Counted from the stretch's first letter, positions 9,295-19,065 are shown. The stretch: 64,000 nucleotides of DNA from Desulfovibrio piger (GCF_900116045.1 NZ_LT630450.1:717501-781500), one strand, 5' to 3'. Notes: generated by a model from the letters alone, not told the origin. Made by a program: numbers and translations.

Positions 9295-10356
9295 CTAGAG
9301 TTCCCGGAAAATCATATCGTCCGGGATAGCCTTGCCACGCGGGATGGTCTCCATGCGCAGCTCATGCTGCCAGCCTTCCCTGGCGATGAGCCAGGCGGCA
9401 TAGGCCACCATGGCGGCATTGTCCGTGCACAGGGCCCGGCCGGGCATGACGGTCCGGCCTCCCCGCTTTTCCATCAGCTGGGACATGCGCTCACGCAGCA
9501 GGCTGTTGGCGGCAACACCGCCGGCCATGACCAGCAGGTCCAGGTCAGGGTTGGCGGCAAGCGCCCGCTCCACCTTGGCGGCGATGGTCTCCACCACCGC
9601 CAGGTTGAAGGAGGCGCAGCAATCCTTCAGGGCCTGGGGAGCGTCCGCCGTATCCTGCAGGGGATGCGGCCAGGGCTGATCAGGCAGCACCTGGCGCACA
9701 TAACTGGTCACGGCGGTCTTCAGGCCGCTGAAGCTGAAATCCAGATTGTCATTGTCCAGATACGGACGCGGGAACAGGCGGGCATCCGCCCTGCCCTGCC
9801 GGGCCAGGGCATCCATCAGCCTGCCGCCGGGATAGGCCAGCCCCAGGATCTTCCCCACCTTGTCGAAGGCCTCCCCTGCCGCGTCATCCAGTGTCCTGCC
9901 CAGAACGATGCAGCGGGAGGGCGATTCCATGCGATAGATGTGCGTATGCCCGCCGGAGACCAGCAGGCCCAGCGCGGGGAAGCGCAGCGCGTTCTCCAGC
10001 CCTGCGGCCAGCAGGTGCGCATGCAGGTGGTTGACCCCCAGGAAACGGGCCCCGCAGCCCAGGGCCAGCGCCTTGGCAAAGGCAACGCCCACCAGCAGGC
10101 TGCCCAGCAGCCCGGGCCCCCGGGAGACCGCCACCACATCCAGATCGACGGGCCGCAGATCCAGGCGCCGCATGAGCTGGTCGAACAGCGTTCCCAGATA
10201 GCGGTAATGCTCACGGGAAGCCAGCTCAGGGACGACGCCCCCGAACAGGGCATGGATATCCGCCTGGCTGGCCAGGACGGCATCCAGCAGGACACCGTCC
10301 CGGACCACCGCCAGTGCGGTCTCATCACAGGAACTCTCAATGCCGAGGCAAAGCAA
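9295..10356 (-). CDS. tsaD: tRNA N6-adenosine threonylcarbamoyltransferase TsaD
   Basis: TsaD transfers threonylcarbamoyl to A37 of ANN-decoding tRNAs. The 353 residues contain the ASKHA-fold motifs SSCDETA near the start, the metal site HLHAHLLA and the glycine-rich VSGGHTH. The start codon is TTG, preceded by GGGGGA at good spacing; no ATG fits the conserved N-terminus. It follows fbp by 18 bases and is probably cotranscribed with it. Confidence 0.95.
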   Translation of the reverse strand: MLCLGIESSCDETALAVVRDGVLLDAVLASQADIHALFGGVVPELASREHYRYLGTLFDQLMRRLDLRPVDLDVVAVSRGPGLLGSLLVGVAFAKALALGCGARFLGVNHLHAHLLAAGLENALRFPALGLLVSGGHTHIYRMESPSRCIVLGRTLDDAAGEAFDKVGKILGLAYPGGRLMDALARQGRADARLFPRPYLDNDNLDFSFSGLKTAVTSYVRQVLPDQPWPHPLQDTADAPQALKDCCASFNLAVVETIAAKVERALAANPDLDLLVMAGGVAANSLLRERMSQLMEKRGGRTVMPGRALCTDNAAMVAYAAWLIAREGWQHELRMETIPRGKAIPDDMIFREL

Positions 10357-10374
10357 GGTGATCCCCCACCCGGA

Positions 10375-11379
10375 CTAGGCCGGATACCTGGCGTAGATGG
10401 CCTCTACCGCCTCCACGTCACGGGCCGAACCGATGAACAGGGGCGTGCGGGCGTGCAGGGTCTCGGGACGACGCTCAAGGATGCGGCGACGGCCGTCGCT
10501 GGCCTTGCCTCCGGCCTGTTCGGCCAGGAAAGCCAGCGGGGCGGCCTCGCACATCATGCGCAGTTTGCCGTTGGGCTTGTTCTTGTCCGGCGGATACAGG
10601 TAGATGCCGCCGTACAGAAGCGTGCGGTGGAAATCAGCCACCAGCGAACCTACATAACGGGCGGAATAATCCTTGCCTTCCGGGCTCTTGCAGGTATGGA
10701 ACCACTCGACGGCCTCGCGCGCGGGCTCGTCCCAGTTGTTCCGGTTGCCTTCGTTGACGGAATAGATGTGCCCCTGCTCGGGAATGCGCATGTCAGGATG
10801 GGAAAGCAGGAATTCCCCGACACCGGGGTCCAGCGTGAAGCCGTGCACCCCCTGGCCGGTACTGAACACAAGCATGGTGGACGGACCATACAGGATATAT
10901 CCCGCGGCCACCTGCTGCATGCCGGGCTGCAGGACTTCCCCCAGGGAGACTTCCCCGGTGCAGCCCGCAGGACGGCGCAGGATGGAAAAGATGGTGCCCA
11001 CGTTGATGTTGACATCAATGTTGGACGAACCATCAAGAGGATCGAAGATAAGGATGTAATCCCCACGGGGGAATTCGGGCCGCACACGCACCAGTTCCGG
11101 CTCTTCCTCGGAGCCCATGGCACACAGGGCCCCGCAACGCTCCATGCGGTACAGAAGGATGCGATTGGCGATGCTGTCCATCTTCTGCACGTTCTCGCCC
11201 TGGACGTTCACTTCGCCCGTGCCGCCAAGGATATCCAGCAGACCGGCTTTGTTTATCCTTCGGGAGATGGTCTTCCCCGACAGGATCAGGTCATACAAAA
11301 GACCGGTGAACTGGCCGGTGGCCTGGGGGGAACGTTTCTGGTGCAGCAGAAGGTGTTCGGTAACGGTAATGTCGGCCAT
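10375..11379 (-). CDS. fbp: Fructose-1,6-bisphosphatase, class I
   Basis: This gluconeogenic enzyme hydrolyses fructose 1,6-bisphosphate. The metal-binding signature [12 protein letters not shown] is present, together with the [14 protein letters not shown] region near the C-terminus, and the 334 residues fit the class I family. AAGGAGG six bases before the ATG at 11379 fixes the start; an upstream in-frame extension lacks a ribosome site. Together with tsaD it forms a two-gene unit downstream of a lipoprotein gene. Confidence 0.95.
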   Translation of the reverse strand: MADITVTEHLLLHQKRSPQATGQFTGLLYDLILSGKTISRRINKAGLLDILGGTGEVNVQGENVQKMDSIANRILLYRMERCGALCAMGSEEEPELVRVRPEFPRGDYILIFDPLDGSSNIDVNINVGTIFSILRRPAGCTGEVSLGEVLQPGMQQVAAGYILYGPSTMLVFSTGQGVHGFTLDPGVGEFLLSHPDMRIPEQGHIYSVNEGNRNNWDEPAREAVEWFHTCKSPEGKDYSARYVGSLVADFHRTLLYGGIYLYPPDKNKPNGKLRMMCEAAPLAFLAEQAGGKASDGRRRILERRPETLHARTPLFIGSARDVEAVEAIYARYPA

Positions 11380-11409
11380 GAGAAGCCTCCTTGCACGGGA
11401 TATGAAAGC

Positions 11410-11435
11410 GTGTGCGCCGCCGAAGCGGCGCACAC
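11410..11435. promoter_or_regulatory. UUCG-capped hairpin between the lipoprotein gene and fbp
   Basis: GTGTGCGCCGC pairs perfectly with GCGGCGCACAC. On the minus strand the loop reads TTCG, an exceptionally stable RNA tetraloop. There is no T-run, so it may be an attenuator or mRNA-stability element rather than a terminator. It lies 18 bases after the lipoprotein stop codon and 30 bases before the fbp start. Confidence 0.55.
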
Positions 11436-11452
11436 GGCGTGATTGCTGTCAA

Positions 11453-12922
11453 CTACCTGGGACCGAAGGGACTGGGACGGCCTCCGGGCAGCAGGGCCGG
11501 GCGCCTGGGAGCTGCGGGCTCTTCGGCTGCCGGCGTTTCCGCAGGCTCTGCCGCAGGCGCTGCCGTCTCTGCCGGCGCCGCAGGGGCTTCGGAATCGGAA
11601 GCTGCGGGCCGGGCAGCAGCCGGTGCCGCGGGGGCAGCCGGTGCCGCGGGGGCAGCCTCTTCTGCTGCGGGGGCCGTATCGGCGGCAGGGGCCGTCTGGC
11701 CTGCCGGTGCGGCGGTCTCCGCTCCGGCCTGGTCCGCCGCGGGCTTGGCACCGCCTCTGGGACCGAAGGGACTGGGCATGCGCACCTGCGGCGCGGGGGC
11801 AGTCTCTTCGGGCAGCTCGGGCACGGTAAGGGCCTCATCGGGGATGATGAGCCGTCTGCGCGGGCGCGGCTTCACGTTCTCGCCGGCCAGCGGCCGTTCA
11901 CGCACGCGGGAAGGTGCCGGAGCGCTTTCCTGCGGCGGCTGGACGATGTTGCCACCGGGCGCCACATCCTGCGGCGGCATGCCGCCGGCGTCACCGTAGC
12001 TGTCAACGGCATCCTCGGAAGCGCCAAAGGCGGGTGTCGTCTTGCCGCTGTCCTTCTTGCGCTCGGGCACGGGCGGCGGCGGAAGTTTTTCCCTGTCCTT
12101 GGGGAAGAAGGGCAGGCCCTGATCCACATTGCCGTTCCCCTGCGGGAAGGTACCGGATTCGGGCACGGCGAAGACCAGAGGCAGGTTGCCCAGATAACGC
12201 ACCATGTAATAGAAACTCCCCGTGGGGTTGGTGCAGGTACCGGAAGAGCTTTTGGCGACGGCCTCTTCCCAGTTCACCGAGGCGAGCGGGGTCGCCGCAT
12301 AGTCATATTTGCCGGGCCAGAGCAGCGCCTGCGGGCTGAGGATGACCATATCCTGGGGATTGCCGGAGTACTGCACCAGATTGCGCATGTCAAAATAGGC
12401 CACAACGATGCCCAGGAAATCCACGCCATCATACAGGGGAGCGGCCAGCATGACTTCCGGCCCCATGGGGGTCTGCTGCACATCGGCACGCAGGGCACGG
12501 CTGCCCTGCTTTTTGTCCTCATACAGCAGCGGGATGAAATCCAGCTGCTTCAGCGGATTGGGGGGTTCCTGCCCCAGCAGGGTCCCGTCATATTTGACGC
12601 CGGCAAAACCATCCAGCCAGGGATGGGCGGCAAAAAGGCTGTCCAGCCACTGGCGCGTCGGCGGTTTATCCGCATTGAGCATGGTCCGTTCAAACCGTCC
12701 CAGCTCCACATCCAGCCCCATCATGCAATTGGTGAGGGCCAGCGCACGCGGCGAAAGGTCTCCTTTTTCACCATAATCCACGGATGCGGGAGGGCTGACA
12801 TAGGTATACCAGACATCCTTTGTACCCTTCCAGACATTCTTGGTGGGCTGGTAGGAACTGCAGCCCGCCACCATGGCGGCAGAGGCAAGCAGCACACAAC
12901 AACGCCTAAACAAATGGGACAC
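11453..12922 (-). CDS. Lipoprotein with Cache-like sensor region and Ala/Pro-rich tail
   Basis: Not assigned to a named family. The 489-residue product begins with a signal peptide and lipobox VAGC (VLLASAAMVAGCSS). Residues of about 40-240 read like a Cache-type ligand-binding fold (for example MLAAPLYDGVDFLGIVVAYFD). The last 250 residues are low complexity, rich in Ala, Pro and Glu. The motif PSPFGPR occurs twice, once before and once at the end of the Ala/Pro run. Tandem GTG codons follow AGGAG; 12922 is preferred for spacing. A longer frame upstream collides with the TPR gene and was rejected. The function is unknown, probably envelope-related. Confidence 0.75.
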   Translation of the reverse strand: MSHLFRRCCVLLASAAMVAGCSSYQPTKNVWKGTKDVWYTYVSPPASVDYGEKGDLSPRALALTNCMMGLDVELGRFERTMLNADKPPTRQWLDSLFAAHPWLDGFAGVKYDGTLLGQEPPNPLKQLDFIPLLYEDKKQGSRALRADVQQTPMGPEVMLAAPLYDGVDFLGIVVAYFDMRNLVQYSGNPQDMVILSPQALLWPGKYDYAATPLASVNWEEAVAKSSSGTCTNPTGSFYYMVRYLGNLPLVFAVPESGTFPQGNGNVDQGLPFFPKDREKLPPPPVPERKKDSGKTTPAFGASEDAVDSYGDAGGMPPQDVAPGGNIVQPPQESAPAPSRVRERPLAGENVKPRPRRRLIIPDEALTVPELPEETAPAPQVRMPSPFGPRGGAKPAADQAGAETAAPAGQTAPAADTAPAAEEAAPAAPAAPAAPAAARPAASDSEAPAAPAETAAPAAEPAETPAAEEPAAPRRPALLPGGRPSPFGPR

Positions 12923-12938
12923 CACGCACTCCTGCTTC

Positions 12939-13835
12939 TTAACCCTGGGCCCTGGCTTCCACGCGTTCGGCCAGGGCTTCCAGCATACTGATAAGTTTGT
13001 CCTTGCCTGCGGCCATGTCTGGCGAAGGCGGTACGAGATCTTCCGCGGCAGCGCCCTCAAGCTGAGTGCGCAGCATGGCGATGCGCTGCTGCAGGACTTC
13101 CTGTCCGGGAGAGCCGGCAGCAGCAGCGGCCAGTTCGGTATAAATATCCAAAGCGCCCTGGAGGTCTCCCTGCTCGGCCAGGACTTCCGCCATGGAGCGG
13201 GTACGCAGGGAAAGAGGCGTGACCGCCCCCGGTTGCGGCAGCGGACCTTTCCGCCAGTCCTCTGCAGCAGGGGCAGTGACCTGTCCGTCTGCCGCCGCCA
13301 TCCCGGCACCGGAAGGCACGGCCACCTGGGCGGCAAGCACATCCTGGTCCTGCGCGTCCGCATTTTTGGGCCCCATGACGGCAAGATCGGCCAGGGCCCT
13401 GCCGCGCGGCAGATCGCTGCTCTGGGCTTCCTGCATGAAGGACCGCAGGCCCCGTTCGAAGACCTCGTTCAGGTTCAGCGGGCGACTTGAGAAGCTGGCC
13501 GCCAGAAAGCGCAGGGCCGTTGCCACATCCCCGCAGCCGCTGCCGAGCATGCTGGCCGCCCAGGCCTGCCAGAAGCCGGGATAGGAAGAAAAAAGCTGCC
13601 CCAGCTCCGTCACCTCCGCCACACAGGCTTCGGGCTGCCCATGATGGTAGAGCTGTTCGATATAAAAGAGCCGCGCTTCAAGAAATTCGGGATGACGCTC
13701 CAGCCCCCGGCGCAGGGTCTCCAGAGCGGCTTCAGGCTGTCCATCCTCCACCAGCAGGCGCGCCAGGGGAAAAAACAGCTTGGAACTGGGCTCCAGCTCC
13801 AGCACTTCCCTGTACCATTCAATTTTGTCCATCAT
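12939..13835 (-). CDS. TPR-repeat protein
   Basis: A 298-residue cytoplasmic protein with no signal peptide. The first 130 residues contain tetratricopeptide-like helix pairs (DKIEWYREVLELEPSSKLFF, EAALETLRRGLERHPEFLEA), and the C-terminal 60 residues contain another helical pair followed by coiled-coil-like sequence. Such proteins mediate protein-protein contacts; no enzymatic motif is seen. Its ATG (13835, or 13832 next to it) lies inside the 3' end of ftsB, and the lipoprotein gene follows 16 bases later, suggesting one transcript from pgsA onward. Confidence 0.72.
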   Translation of the reverse strand: MMDKIEWYREVLELEPSSKLFFPLARLLVEDGQPEAALETLRRGLERHPEFLEARLFYIEQLYHHGQPEACVAEVTELGQLFSSYPGFWQAWAASMLGSGCGDVATALRFLAASFSSRPLNLNEVFERGLRSFMQEAQSSDLPRGRALADLAVMGPKNADAQDQDVLAAQVAVPSGAGMAAADGQVTAPAAEDWRKGPLPQPGAVTPLSLRTRSMAEVLAEQGDLQGALDIYTELAAAAAGSPGQEVLQQRIAMLRTQLEGAAAEDLVPPSPDMAAGKDKLISMLEALAERVEARAQG

Positions 13836-14148
13836 GCGTGGCAGCCCCGCTCTCCCGGTTTTCGGAGGAATCACCAAAAAGATACAGCACTTCGTTTTCA
13901 TGAACGTAGTGCAGCCGCTGGCGTATCATCTTTTCCACATAGCGCTCATCCGTCTGGAGCAACCGGATATCCCGGCTCAGCGAACGATTTTCCGCATCGA
14001 TGGCAGCTATCTCGGCCTCGATGGCCGCATATTTCTGCTTGAGCTCACGATAGGCGATGAGCCCTTCCGATCCCCAGATCATGTGACAGAAAATGATGAG
14101 GTTGATCCCCCATACAGCCACCAGAACTATGACCCGCCATGCTACCAT
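13819..14148 (-). CDS. ftsB: Cell division protein FtsB/DivIC
   Basis: A small septum protein of 109 residues: one N-terminal membrane helix (VIVLVAVWGINLIIFCHMIW), then a coiled coil (about residues 33-70), then the conserved YVEKMIRQRLHYVHENEVLY segment of the septum formation initiator family. It normally bridges FtsL and FtsQ. Its ATG follows directly on the TAA of the preceding small gene, so the genes are coupled. Confidence 0.87.
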   Translation of the reverse strand: MVAWRVIVLVAVWGINLIIFCHMIWGSEGLIAYRELKQKYAAIEAEIAAIDAENRSLSRDIRLLQTDERYVEKMIRQRLHYVHENEVLYLFGDSSENRESGAATHDGQN

Positions 14149-14403
14149 TTATTGCAAGACCCGCCGTTGTTTCTGCCAGGTACGCCGGGAGAGCCCCAGC
14201 TCTTCCAGGAACGTCGCTGTGGCGGACTCCAGGCGCTCCACGTCGTCCTCTCCGAGGCGCATTTGCTCGACGCTGTCCAAAAAACGCCGCAAGGCCATGA
14301 ATTCTTCAACAAAATAACGATCGGAGAGATCCGCTCCGATCTGTGGCTCCAGCTCAAGGATGGTCTGGATGCAGTTTTTCAGCCGTAACTGCAGGGTGCT
14401 CAT
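14149..14403 (-). CDS. Hypothetical 84-residue protein
   Basis: A small, mostly helical, acidic protein (LKNCIQTILELEPQIGADLS, EEFMALRRFLDSVEQM). No known motif, signal peptide or membrane segment is evident. It is placed tightly between pgsA (one base away) and ftsB (adjacent stop and start), so it is almost certainly expressed. The codon use agrees with its neighbours. A structural or regulatory role near the division machinery is only a guess from context. Confidence 0.75.
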   Translation of the reverse strand: MSTLQLRLKNCIQTILELEPQIGADLSDRYFVEEFMALRRFLDSVEQMRLGEDDVERLESATATFLEELGLSRRTWQKQRRVLQ

Positions 14404-14404
14404 C

Positions 14405-14959
14405 TCATTCGGCAGCGTTTTTTGCTGCGACCTTGCGGTAGAAACCGTAACAATAGTTCACACAGGACACCACGGACATGATGAGCGCCAGATAAAGGAT
14501 GATCTCCCCGATGGGCCACAGGCGCACCCCCCAGTAGGGATAGTGCAGCAGCATGGGGATGATGGCCGCTATCTGCAGGACGGTCTTGAGCTTCCCGTAC
14601 CTGTCGGCAGCCAGGACGATCCCTTCGTCGATGGCGATGGCGCGCAGCCCCGTGACCACCAGCTCGCGGCAGACGATCAGGATGACGACCCATGCCTCAG
14701 CCCAGCCGAGGGTGCAGAACATGATGAGCACGGAACAGATGAGGACCTTGTCCGCCAGCGGATCAAGGAACTTGCCCATGCTGGTGACCATGTTGTTGCG
14801 CCGGGCCACATAACCGTCGGCCCAGTCCGTGATGGAGGCGGCAATGAAGGCCAGCGTGGCCAGCACGCAGGTCACCGGGCCTTCGAAATACAGCAGCACG
14901 ATGACGAGCGGGACCAGCAGCATGCGCAACAGTGTCAGTTTATTCGCAAGATTGAACAT
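14405..14959 (-). CDS. pgsA: CDP-diacylglycerol-glycerol-3-phosphate phosphatidyltransferase
   Basis: PgsA makes phosphatidylglycerol phosphate, committing lipids to phosphatidylglycerol and cardiolipin. The CDP-alcohol phosphatidyltransferase signature is visible as DWADGYVARR followed by GKFLDPLADK, giving the required D-x2-DG-x2-AR and later paired aspartates. The 184 residues with four or more membrane helices fit the family. It heads the run pgsA-hypothetical-ftsB-TPR-lipoprotein. Confidence 0.92.
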   Translation of the reverse strand: MFNLANKLTLLRMLLVPLVIVLLYFEGPVTCVLATLAFIAASITDWADGYVARRNNMVTSMGKFLDPLADKVLICSVLIMFCTLGWAEAWVVILIVCRELVVTGLRAIAIDEGIVLAADRYGKLKTVLQIAAIIPMLLHYPYWGVRLWPIGEIILYLALIMSVVSCVNYCYGFYRKVAAKNAAE

Positions 14960-15024
14960 ATTCTCACCGACCGGGAAACAGGACTACATGGAAACGGGTA
15001 TCACAAACGCGCTCCCGAGAAAAG

Positions 15025-15068
15025 GAAAAAACGCGGGCCCCCGCAGGGGGGTGGACAGGCCACCCCCC
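15025..15068 (-). terminator. Terminator of mrp
   Basis: On the minus strand GGGGGGTGG pairs with CCACCCCCC. A second CCCCC/GGGGG pairing and TTTTTT follow, just downstream of the mrp stop codon. Confidence 0.75.
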
Positions 15069-15077
15069 AAAGAGCGC

Positions 15078-15986
15078 CTAGCTCTTGCTGACCAGCTTCG
15101 CGGCGCCGCTGTCGGCAGCCTGGGCGATGGCGTCGGCCAGATGCAGGAAGGCCTGTTTGGCAGGGCAATCCTGTTCAAGATAGACCACGGGCACGCCCCT
15201 GTCGGCGGCCACCACCGTGGACGGATCCAGCGGGATGGCACCCAGGAAGGGGATCTCGTAGTGTTTGGCCAGTTCTTCACCGCCACCCTTCTTGAACAGG
15301 TCGATCTCCTGGTGGCAGTGAGGGCAGACCAGGCCGCTCATGTTCTCCACCACGCCCAGGACCCTGCCTTCGGCGACCTGCAGGAAATTGACGGCCTTGC
15401 GCACGTCGGCCAGCGAGATCTCCTGCGGCGTGGTCACCACGACGCTCTGGGCGTCGGTTATGGTCTTGAGGATGGTCATATGCTCGTCGCCGGTCCCTGG
15501 AGGGGAGTCGATGAGCAGGAAGTCCAGGGGCCCCCAGGCCACGTCGGAAAGGAACTGGCGGATGGCGGCCGTCTTTTTGGGACCGCGCCACAGGATGGCC
15601 TGGTCACGATCCTGCAGGAAGGAATCCATGGAAATGACCGCCAGGTTCTCGTTGTACATGGCAGGGATGAGCTCATTTTTCTCATTCATTTCGATGGTGG
15701 CCTTCAGACCCAGCAGGTTGGGCACACTGGGGCCGTGCATGTCCACGTCCAGGATGCCGACCTTGAAGCCGCGATGGGCCAGGGCCGCGGCGGTATTGAC
15801 GGTGACGGAACTCTTGCCCACACCGCCTTTGCCGCTCATGACAAAGATCTTGTGCCGGATGTGGGCCAGGCGGTCGGCAATGATCTGGTCTTGACGCGCC
15901 ATGGCCGATTCCATGCAGCCGGCACCACCGGGATTGCCCTTGGAAGAACAGCCCGACGCAGAGGAACAGGAAGAACAGGAAGACAT
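15078..15986 (-). CDS. mrp: Iron-sulfur cluster carrier ATPase, Mrp/ApbC family
   Basis: A deviant-Walker ATPase that binds and delivers iron-sulfur clusters. The P-loop is GKGGVGKSS in the segment KIFVMSGKGGVGKSSVTVN. Switch regions follow as DVDMHGPS and IDSPPGTGDE. The C-terminal CPHC pair bridges the cluster. The N-terminus is unusual: MSSCSSCSSASGCSS plus one more Cys before residue 26, four cysteines in a Ser-rich tail. AAGGAG five bases before the ATG at 15986 supports this start, giving 302 residues. It ends in its own terminator. Confidence 0.9.
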   Translation of the reverse strand: MSSCSSCSSASGCSSKGNPGGAGCMESAMARQDQIIADRLAHIRHKIFVMSGKGGVGKSSVTVNTAAALAHRGFKVGILDVDMHGPSVPNLLGLKATIEMNEKNELIPAMYNENLAVISMDSFLQDRDQAILWRGPKKTAAIRQFLSDVAWGPLDFLLIDSPPGTGDEHMTILKTITDAQSVVVTTPQEISLADVRKAVNFLQVAEGRVLGVVENMSGLVCPHCHQEIDLFKKGGGEELAKHYEIPFLGAIPLDPSTVVAADRGVPVVYLEQDCPAKQAFLHLADAIAQAADSGAAKLVSKS

Positions 15987-16021
15987 GATATCTCCTTTAC
16001 AGGGTATGACAACAGGCGGGC

Positions 16022-16678
16022 TCACCAGCCATGGTCGCCCACCAGATCCACGAAGACGGCAGGCCCCAGGTCCTCGCTGCAAAGCCGTCCCTGGCGGCGC
16101 ATGATGCGCGTCAGGCGTTGCGTGCGCGGCCGTGCCCCCACCGGGATCAGCATGATGCCGTCCACGGCGAGCTGTTCCAGCAGGGGGGGAGGGATCTGGG
16201 GACCTCCGGCGGTAACGATGATGCGGTCGAACGGGGCGGCGGCAGGCATGCCCAGCGTTCCATCACTTCGTTGCATGTGAATAGCGCGAAGATCAAGCTG
16301 CTGCAAGAGGGCCCGGGCCGATTGGTACAGCTCTTTGAGGCGCTCCACCGTATAGACGGTGCAGCCCATGGCGGCCAGGACCGCCGCCTGATAGCCGGAA
16401 CCGGTGCCGACCTCCAGCACGCGCATGCCGGGAGAGGTCTCCAGCATCTGGGACATGAGGGCCACCGTGGACGGCTGGGATATGGTCTGCCCGTAACCGA
16501 TGGGCAGCGGACAGTCCTCATAGGCCCGCGAGCGCAGCCCCTCGGGCACAAAAAGATGCCGGGGGATCCGCGACATGGCCTCAAGGACGCGCCCGTCCGT
16601 TATGCCCCTGGCGGCCAGCTCCCGGACCATGCGCAGACGCAGGCGTCTGGGATCTATCGCTGTACCTCTTGCCATCAT
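16022..16678 (-). CDS. pcm: Protein-L-isoaspartate O-methyltransferase
   Basis: This repair enzyme uses S-adenosylmethionine to methylate isoaspartyl residues in aged proteins. The AdoMet motif is [16 protein letters not shown], and the post-motif region [19 protein letters not shown] is typical of Pcm. The product is 218 residues, the family length. Tandem ATGs at 16678/16675 follow AAAGGA. The gene lies 35 bases upstream of mrp on the same strand and may be cotranscribed with it. It is divergent from the M23 peptidase gene, with 136 bases between them. Confidence 0.92.
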   Translation of the reverse strand: MMARGTAIDPRRLRLRMVRELAARGITDGRVLEAMSRIPRHLFVPEGLRSRAYEDCPLPIGYGQTISQPSTVALMSQMLETSPGMRVLEVGTGSGYQAAVLAAMGCTVYTVERLKELYQSARALLQQLDLRAIHMQRSDGTLGMPAAAPFDRIIVTAGGPQIPPPLLEQLAVDGIMLIPVGARPRTQRLTRIMRRQGRLCSEDLGPAVFVDLVGDHGW

Positions 16679-16814
16679 GCTCGTTTTTTCCTTTGCGTAT
16701 GGCGAAGAAAGAACAAATTTTGCTCCCCAAGTCAAATACGGCCAAAGCGGGGCCTCTTCCTTGAAAACTCCCCTGAAACGTGCCACACTCCGCTCGTATG
16801 AGAAAGGAGTCTCC

Positions 16815-18131
16815 ATGCGCAAAAAAAATTTCTTCTCCACTATCCTGAGCCTGTTCATCCTGATCGCGCTGATTGCCTGTGGGTACATCTTTTTCAAGGA
16901 TCTGGACGGCCCGTCCATCGCCATCGCGCCCGATACCGGGCGGGTCTCTCCCAACACGCCCCTGCAGATAACGATTGCGGACCCCTCGAACATCCGCTCC
17001 CTTTCCGTGGGGGTGCGCCGCAACAACGTGGTCACGCCCATTTTCCAGCGGCATTTTGACGAGTATCTGCCGCAGCGCACCGTCGAGGTCCCGCTGAAGA
17101 ACGCCGGCCTGCGCGAGGGCGCCTTCGAGCTGGAGATCAAGGCCACGGACGCCTCCCTGGCGGGCTTTGGCCAGGGCAATACCCGGACGGAAGTGCTGGC
17201 CATGCGTCTGGACACCCAGCCGCCCCGCATCTCCGTGAAGACCCTGCCCCCCAGTGTGCGCCGCGGTGGTGCCGCCGCCATCCGCTATACCATCGACGAA
17301 GAAGTCACCCAGAGCGGTGTGCTGGTGGCGGGCTACTTTGTTCCCGGTTTTCTGCAGAAGGACGGCAGCTACATCTGCTTTTTCCCCTTCCCCTACACCA
17401 TGACCGCCGTGGAATACAAAAATGCCGTGGAGCTGACCGCTACGGACATGGCCGGCAACGTGACCCGCAGCCGCCTTGGTCTGCTGGCCTACGAGCGCAA
17501 CTTCAAAAGCGACACCATCAGCATCACGGACAACTTCCTGGCCAGCGTCAACAACAAACTGGGCTATCTGGCCCCCAACGCCGCCAACCATCTGGAAGGA
17601 TATCTTTATATCAACAACCAGGTCCGGGCGGCCAATGTCGAGACCCTGCGGACCTTGCGCAACGATACCGCTGCCGCCATGCTCTGGGACGGGACCTTCC
17701 AGCGCCTGCCCCGCTCCGCGGCCCGTGCCGGTTTTGGCGACCACCGCTACTTCACCTATCAGGGCAAGCAGGTGGGCGAGTCCTATCATCTGGGGTTTGA
17801 CCTGGCCTCGGTCCGCAACGCCGAAGTTCCCGCAGCCAACAATGGCCGCGTGGTCTTCACAGGCGAGCTTGGCATCTACGGCAACCTCATCGTCATCGAT
17901 CACGGTCTGGGCCTCATGTCCCTTTATTCCCACCTGAGCGAGATCCACGTCAAGGTGGGCGATGTTGTCCAGAAAGGCGCCATCATCGCCAAAACGGGCA
18001 GTACCGGCCTGGCGTTCGGCGACCATCTGCATTTCGGCATCCTTGTCGGTGGTGTGGAAGTCACCCCCCTGGAATGGATAGATCCCAAATGGATCAGGGA
18101 CAACATCACCGGCCGGCTGAATGCCCAGTAA
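16815..18131 (+). CDS. Membrane-anchored M23 (LytM-type) metallopeptidase
   Basis: A 438-residue envelope protein with one N-terminal membrane helix ([18 protein letters not shown]). A beta-rich middle region of about 250 residues is followed by an M23 peptidase domain. The zinc ligands are visible as HLGFD and HLHFG (last domain, about residues 330-420). Such enzymes cleave peptidoglycan cross-bridges. AAAGGAG five bases before the ATG sets the start. Its own strong terminator follows. All catalytic residues expected for an active M23 domain appear present, so it is not obviously a degenerate EnvC type. Confidence 0.88.
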   Translation: MRKKNFFSTILSLFILIALIACGYIFFKDLDGPSIAIAPDTGRVSPNTPLQITIADPSNIRSLSVGVRRNNVVTPIFQRHFDEYLPQRTVEVPLKNAGLREGAFELEIKATDASLAGFGQGNTRTEVLAMRLDTQPPRISVKTLPPSVRRGGAAAIRYTIDEEVTQSGVLVAGYFVPGFLQKDGSYICFFPFPYTMTAVEYKNAVELTATDMAGNVTRSRLGLLAYERNFKSDTISITDNFLASVNNKLGYLAPNAANHLEGYLYINNQVRAANVETLRTLRNDTAAAMLWDGTFQRLPRSAARAGFGDHRYFTYQGKQVGESYHLGFDLASVRNAEVPAANNGRVVFTGELGIYGNLIVIDHGLGLMSLYSHLSEIHVKVGDVVQKGAIIAKTGSTGLAFGDHLHFGILVGGVEVTPLEWIDPKWIRDNITGRLNAQ

Positions 18132-18137
18132 GAAGCG

Positions 18138-18167
18138 AAAAGCCATCCCGTACGGGATGGCTTTTTT
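18138..18167 (+). terminator. Terminator of the M23 peptidase gene
   Basis: AGCCATCCCG and CGGGATGGCT pair around a TA centre and are followed by TTTTTT, directly after the stop codon. Confidence 0.88.
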
Positions 18168-18272
18168 GTCGTCACGGTCCCCCGCCTTTCCTCATGTCCC
18201 GGGCCTCTTGTCTTATGAAATATTTTATGCAATAAGTTTTGCCGCTTTTTCTTATTTACCACAGGAGATTCC

Positions 18273-18689
18273 ATGGAACGTACTTTTTGCATCATCAAGC
18301 CCGATGCCGTTGCCCGTAACCTGCAGGGGGAGATCCTCGCCATGATTCAGGCCGCCGGCCTGCGCGTGGTGGCCATGAAGCAGATCCGCATGACCCGCCG
18401 GCAGGCCGAGGGTTTCTATGCCGTCCACAAGGAACGGCCTTTCTTTGCCAGCCTGACGGAATACATGAGCTCCGGTCCTGTGGTCTGCGCCATCCTGGAA
18501 GGCGACAAGGCCATCTCCCGCTACCGGGAACTGATGGGGGCCACCAACCCCGCCAATGCGGCGGAGGGCACCATCCGCAAGAAGTACGCCGAAAGCATCG
18601 AAGCCAACTCCGTGCACGGCTCTGACGCACCGGAAACTGCCGCTTACGAGATGTCCTACTTCTTCAATGCCCTGGAGATCACCGGCTAG
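18273..18689 (+). CDS. ndk: Nucleoside diphosphate kinase
   Basis: Ndk equilibrates nucleoside di- and triphosphates by a phosphohistidine ping-pong reaction. The active-site histidine is in [12 protein letters not shown]. The N-terminal [16 protein letters not shown] is diagnostic. The 138 residues match the family. The gene is transcribed alone between two terminators. Confidence 0.96.
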   Translation: MERTFCIIKPDAVARNLQGEILAMIQAAGLRVVAMKQIRMTRRQAEGFYAVHKERPFFASLTEYMSSGPVVCAILEGDKAISRYRELMGATNPANAAEGTIRKKYAESIEANSVHGSDAPETAAYEMSYFFNALEITG

Positions 18690-18709
18690 GCATCCGCGTC
18701 CATCTTCCG

Positions 18710-18742
18710 GCCCCCGGTCCTCGCGGACCGGGGGCTTTTTTG
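18710..18742 (+). terminator. Terminator of ndk
   Basis: GCCCCCGGTCC and GGACCGGGGGC form an 11-bp stem followed by TTTTTTTG. Confidence 0.9.
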
Positions 18743-19065
18743 TTTCCTCCCCTGCCCTGCGGCCTTGCGGATTGCGGAGATCCCGGCCACGGGCGGCAAA
18801 AGGTTTCCGGCCGCCAAACGTTCTGCCTGTGCCTGCCCGTGAGGAAACGCCTGCATCACCAGTGCCCGTCTGCTCCGGGACCGCTCCGCTCCGGACGGGA
18901 TGAAGCGAAGGCCCTCCCCTTCCTTTTTGCCGCCCCTCCTGATATGAGGCCCGGATGACATGCGTCAGGGCATACCGTCCGCCCTGCGGCGCCACGGCGG
19001 CATGGTCACCGCCGCCAAGGCGCGGAACCCGCCTGCCTGATGGCAGGAAGAACAAAGGATATACG
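18743..19065. other. Intergenic region before the aminotransferase gene
   Basis: About 320 bases of GC-rich sequence without a convincing gene. Short self-complementary stretches occur (for example around 18868-18900 and GCCTGCCTGATGGCAGG at 19030-19046), but none matches a riboswitch I recognise. AAAGGA at 19054 is the ribosome site of the next gene. Confidence 0.5.

Noticed and set aside
16575-16814. Upstream extension of the M23 peptidase frame
   Set aside because: A strong AAAGGAG with an ATG at 16815 leads directly into a membrane signal. The extension overlaps the divergent pcm gene.
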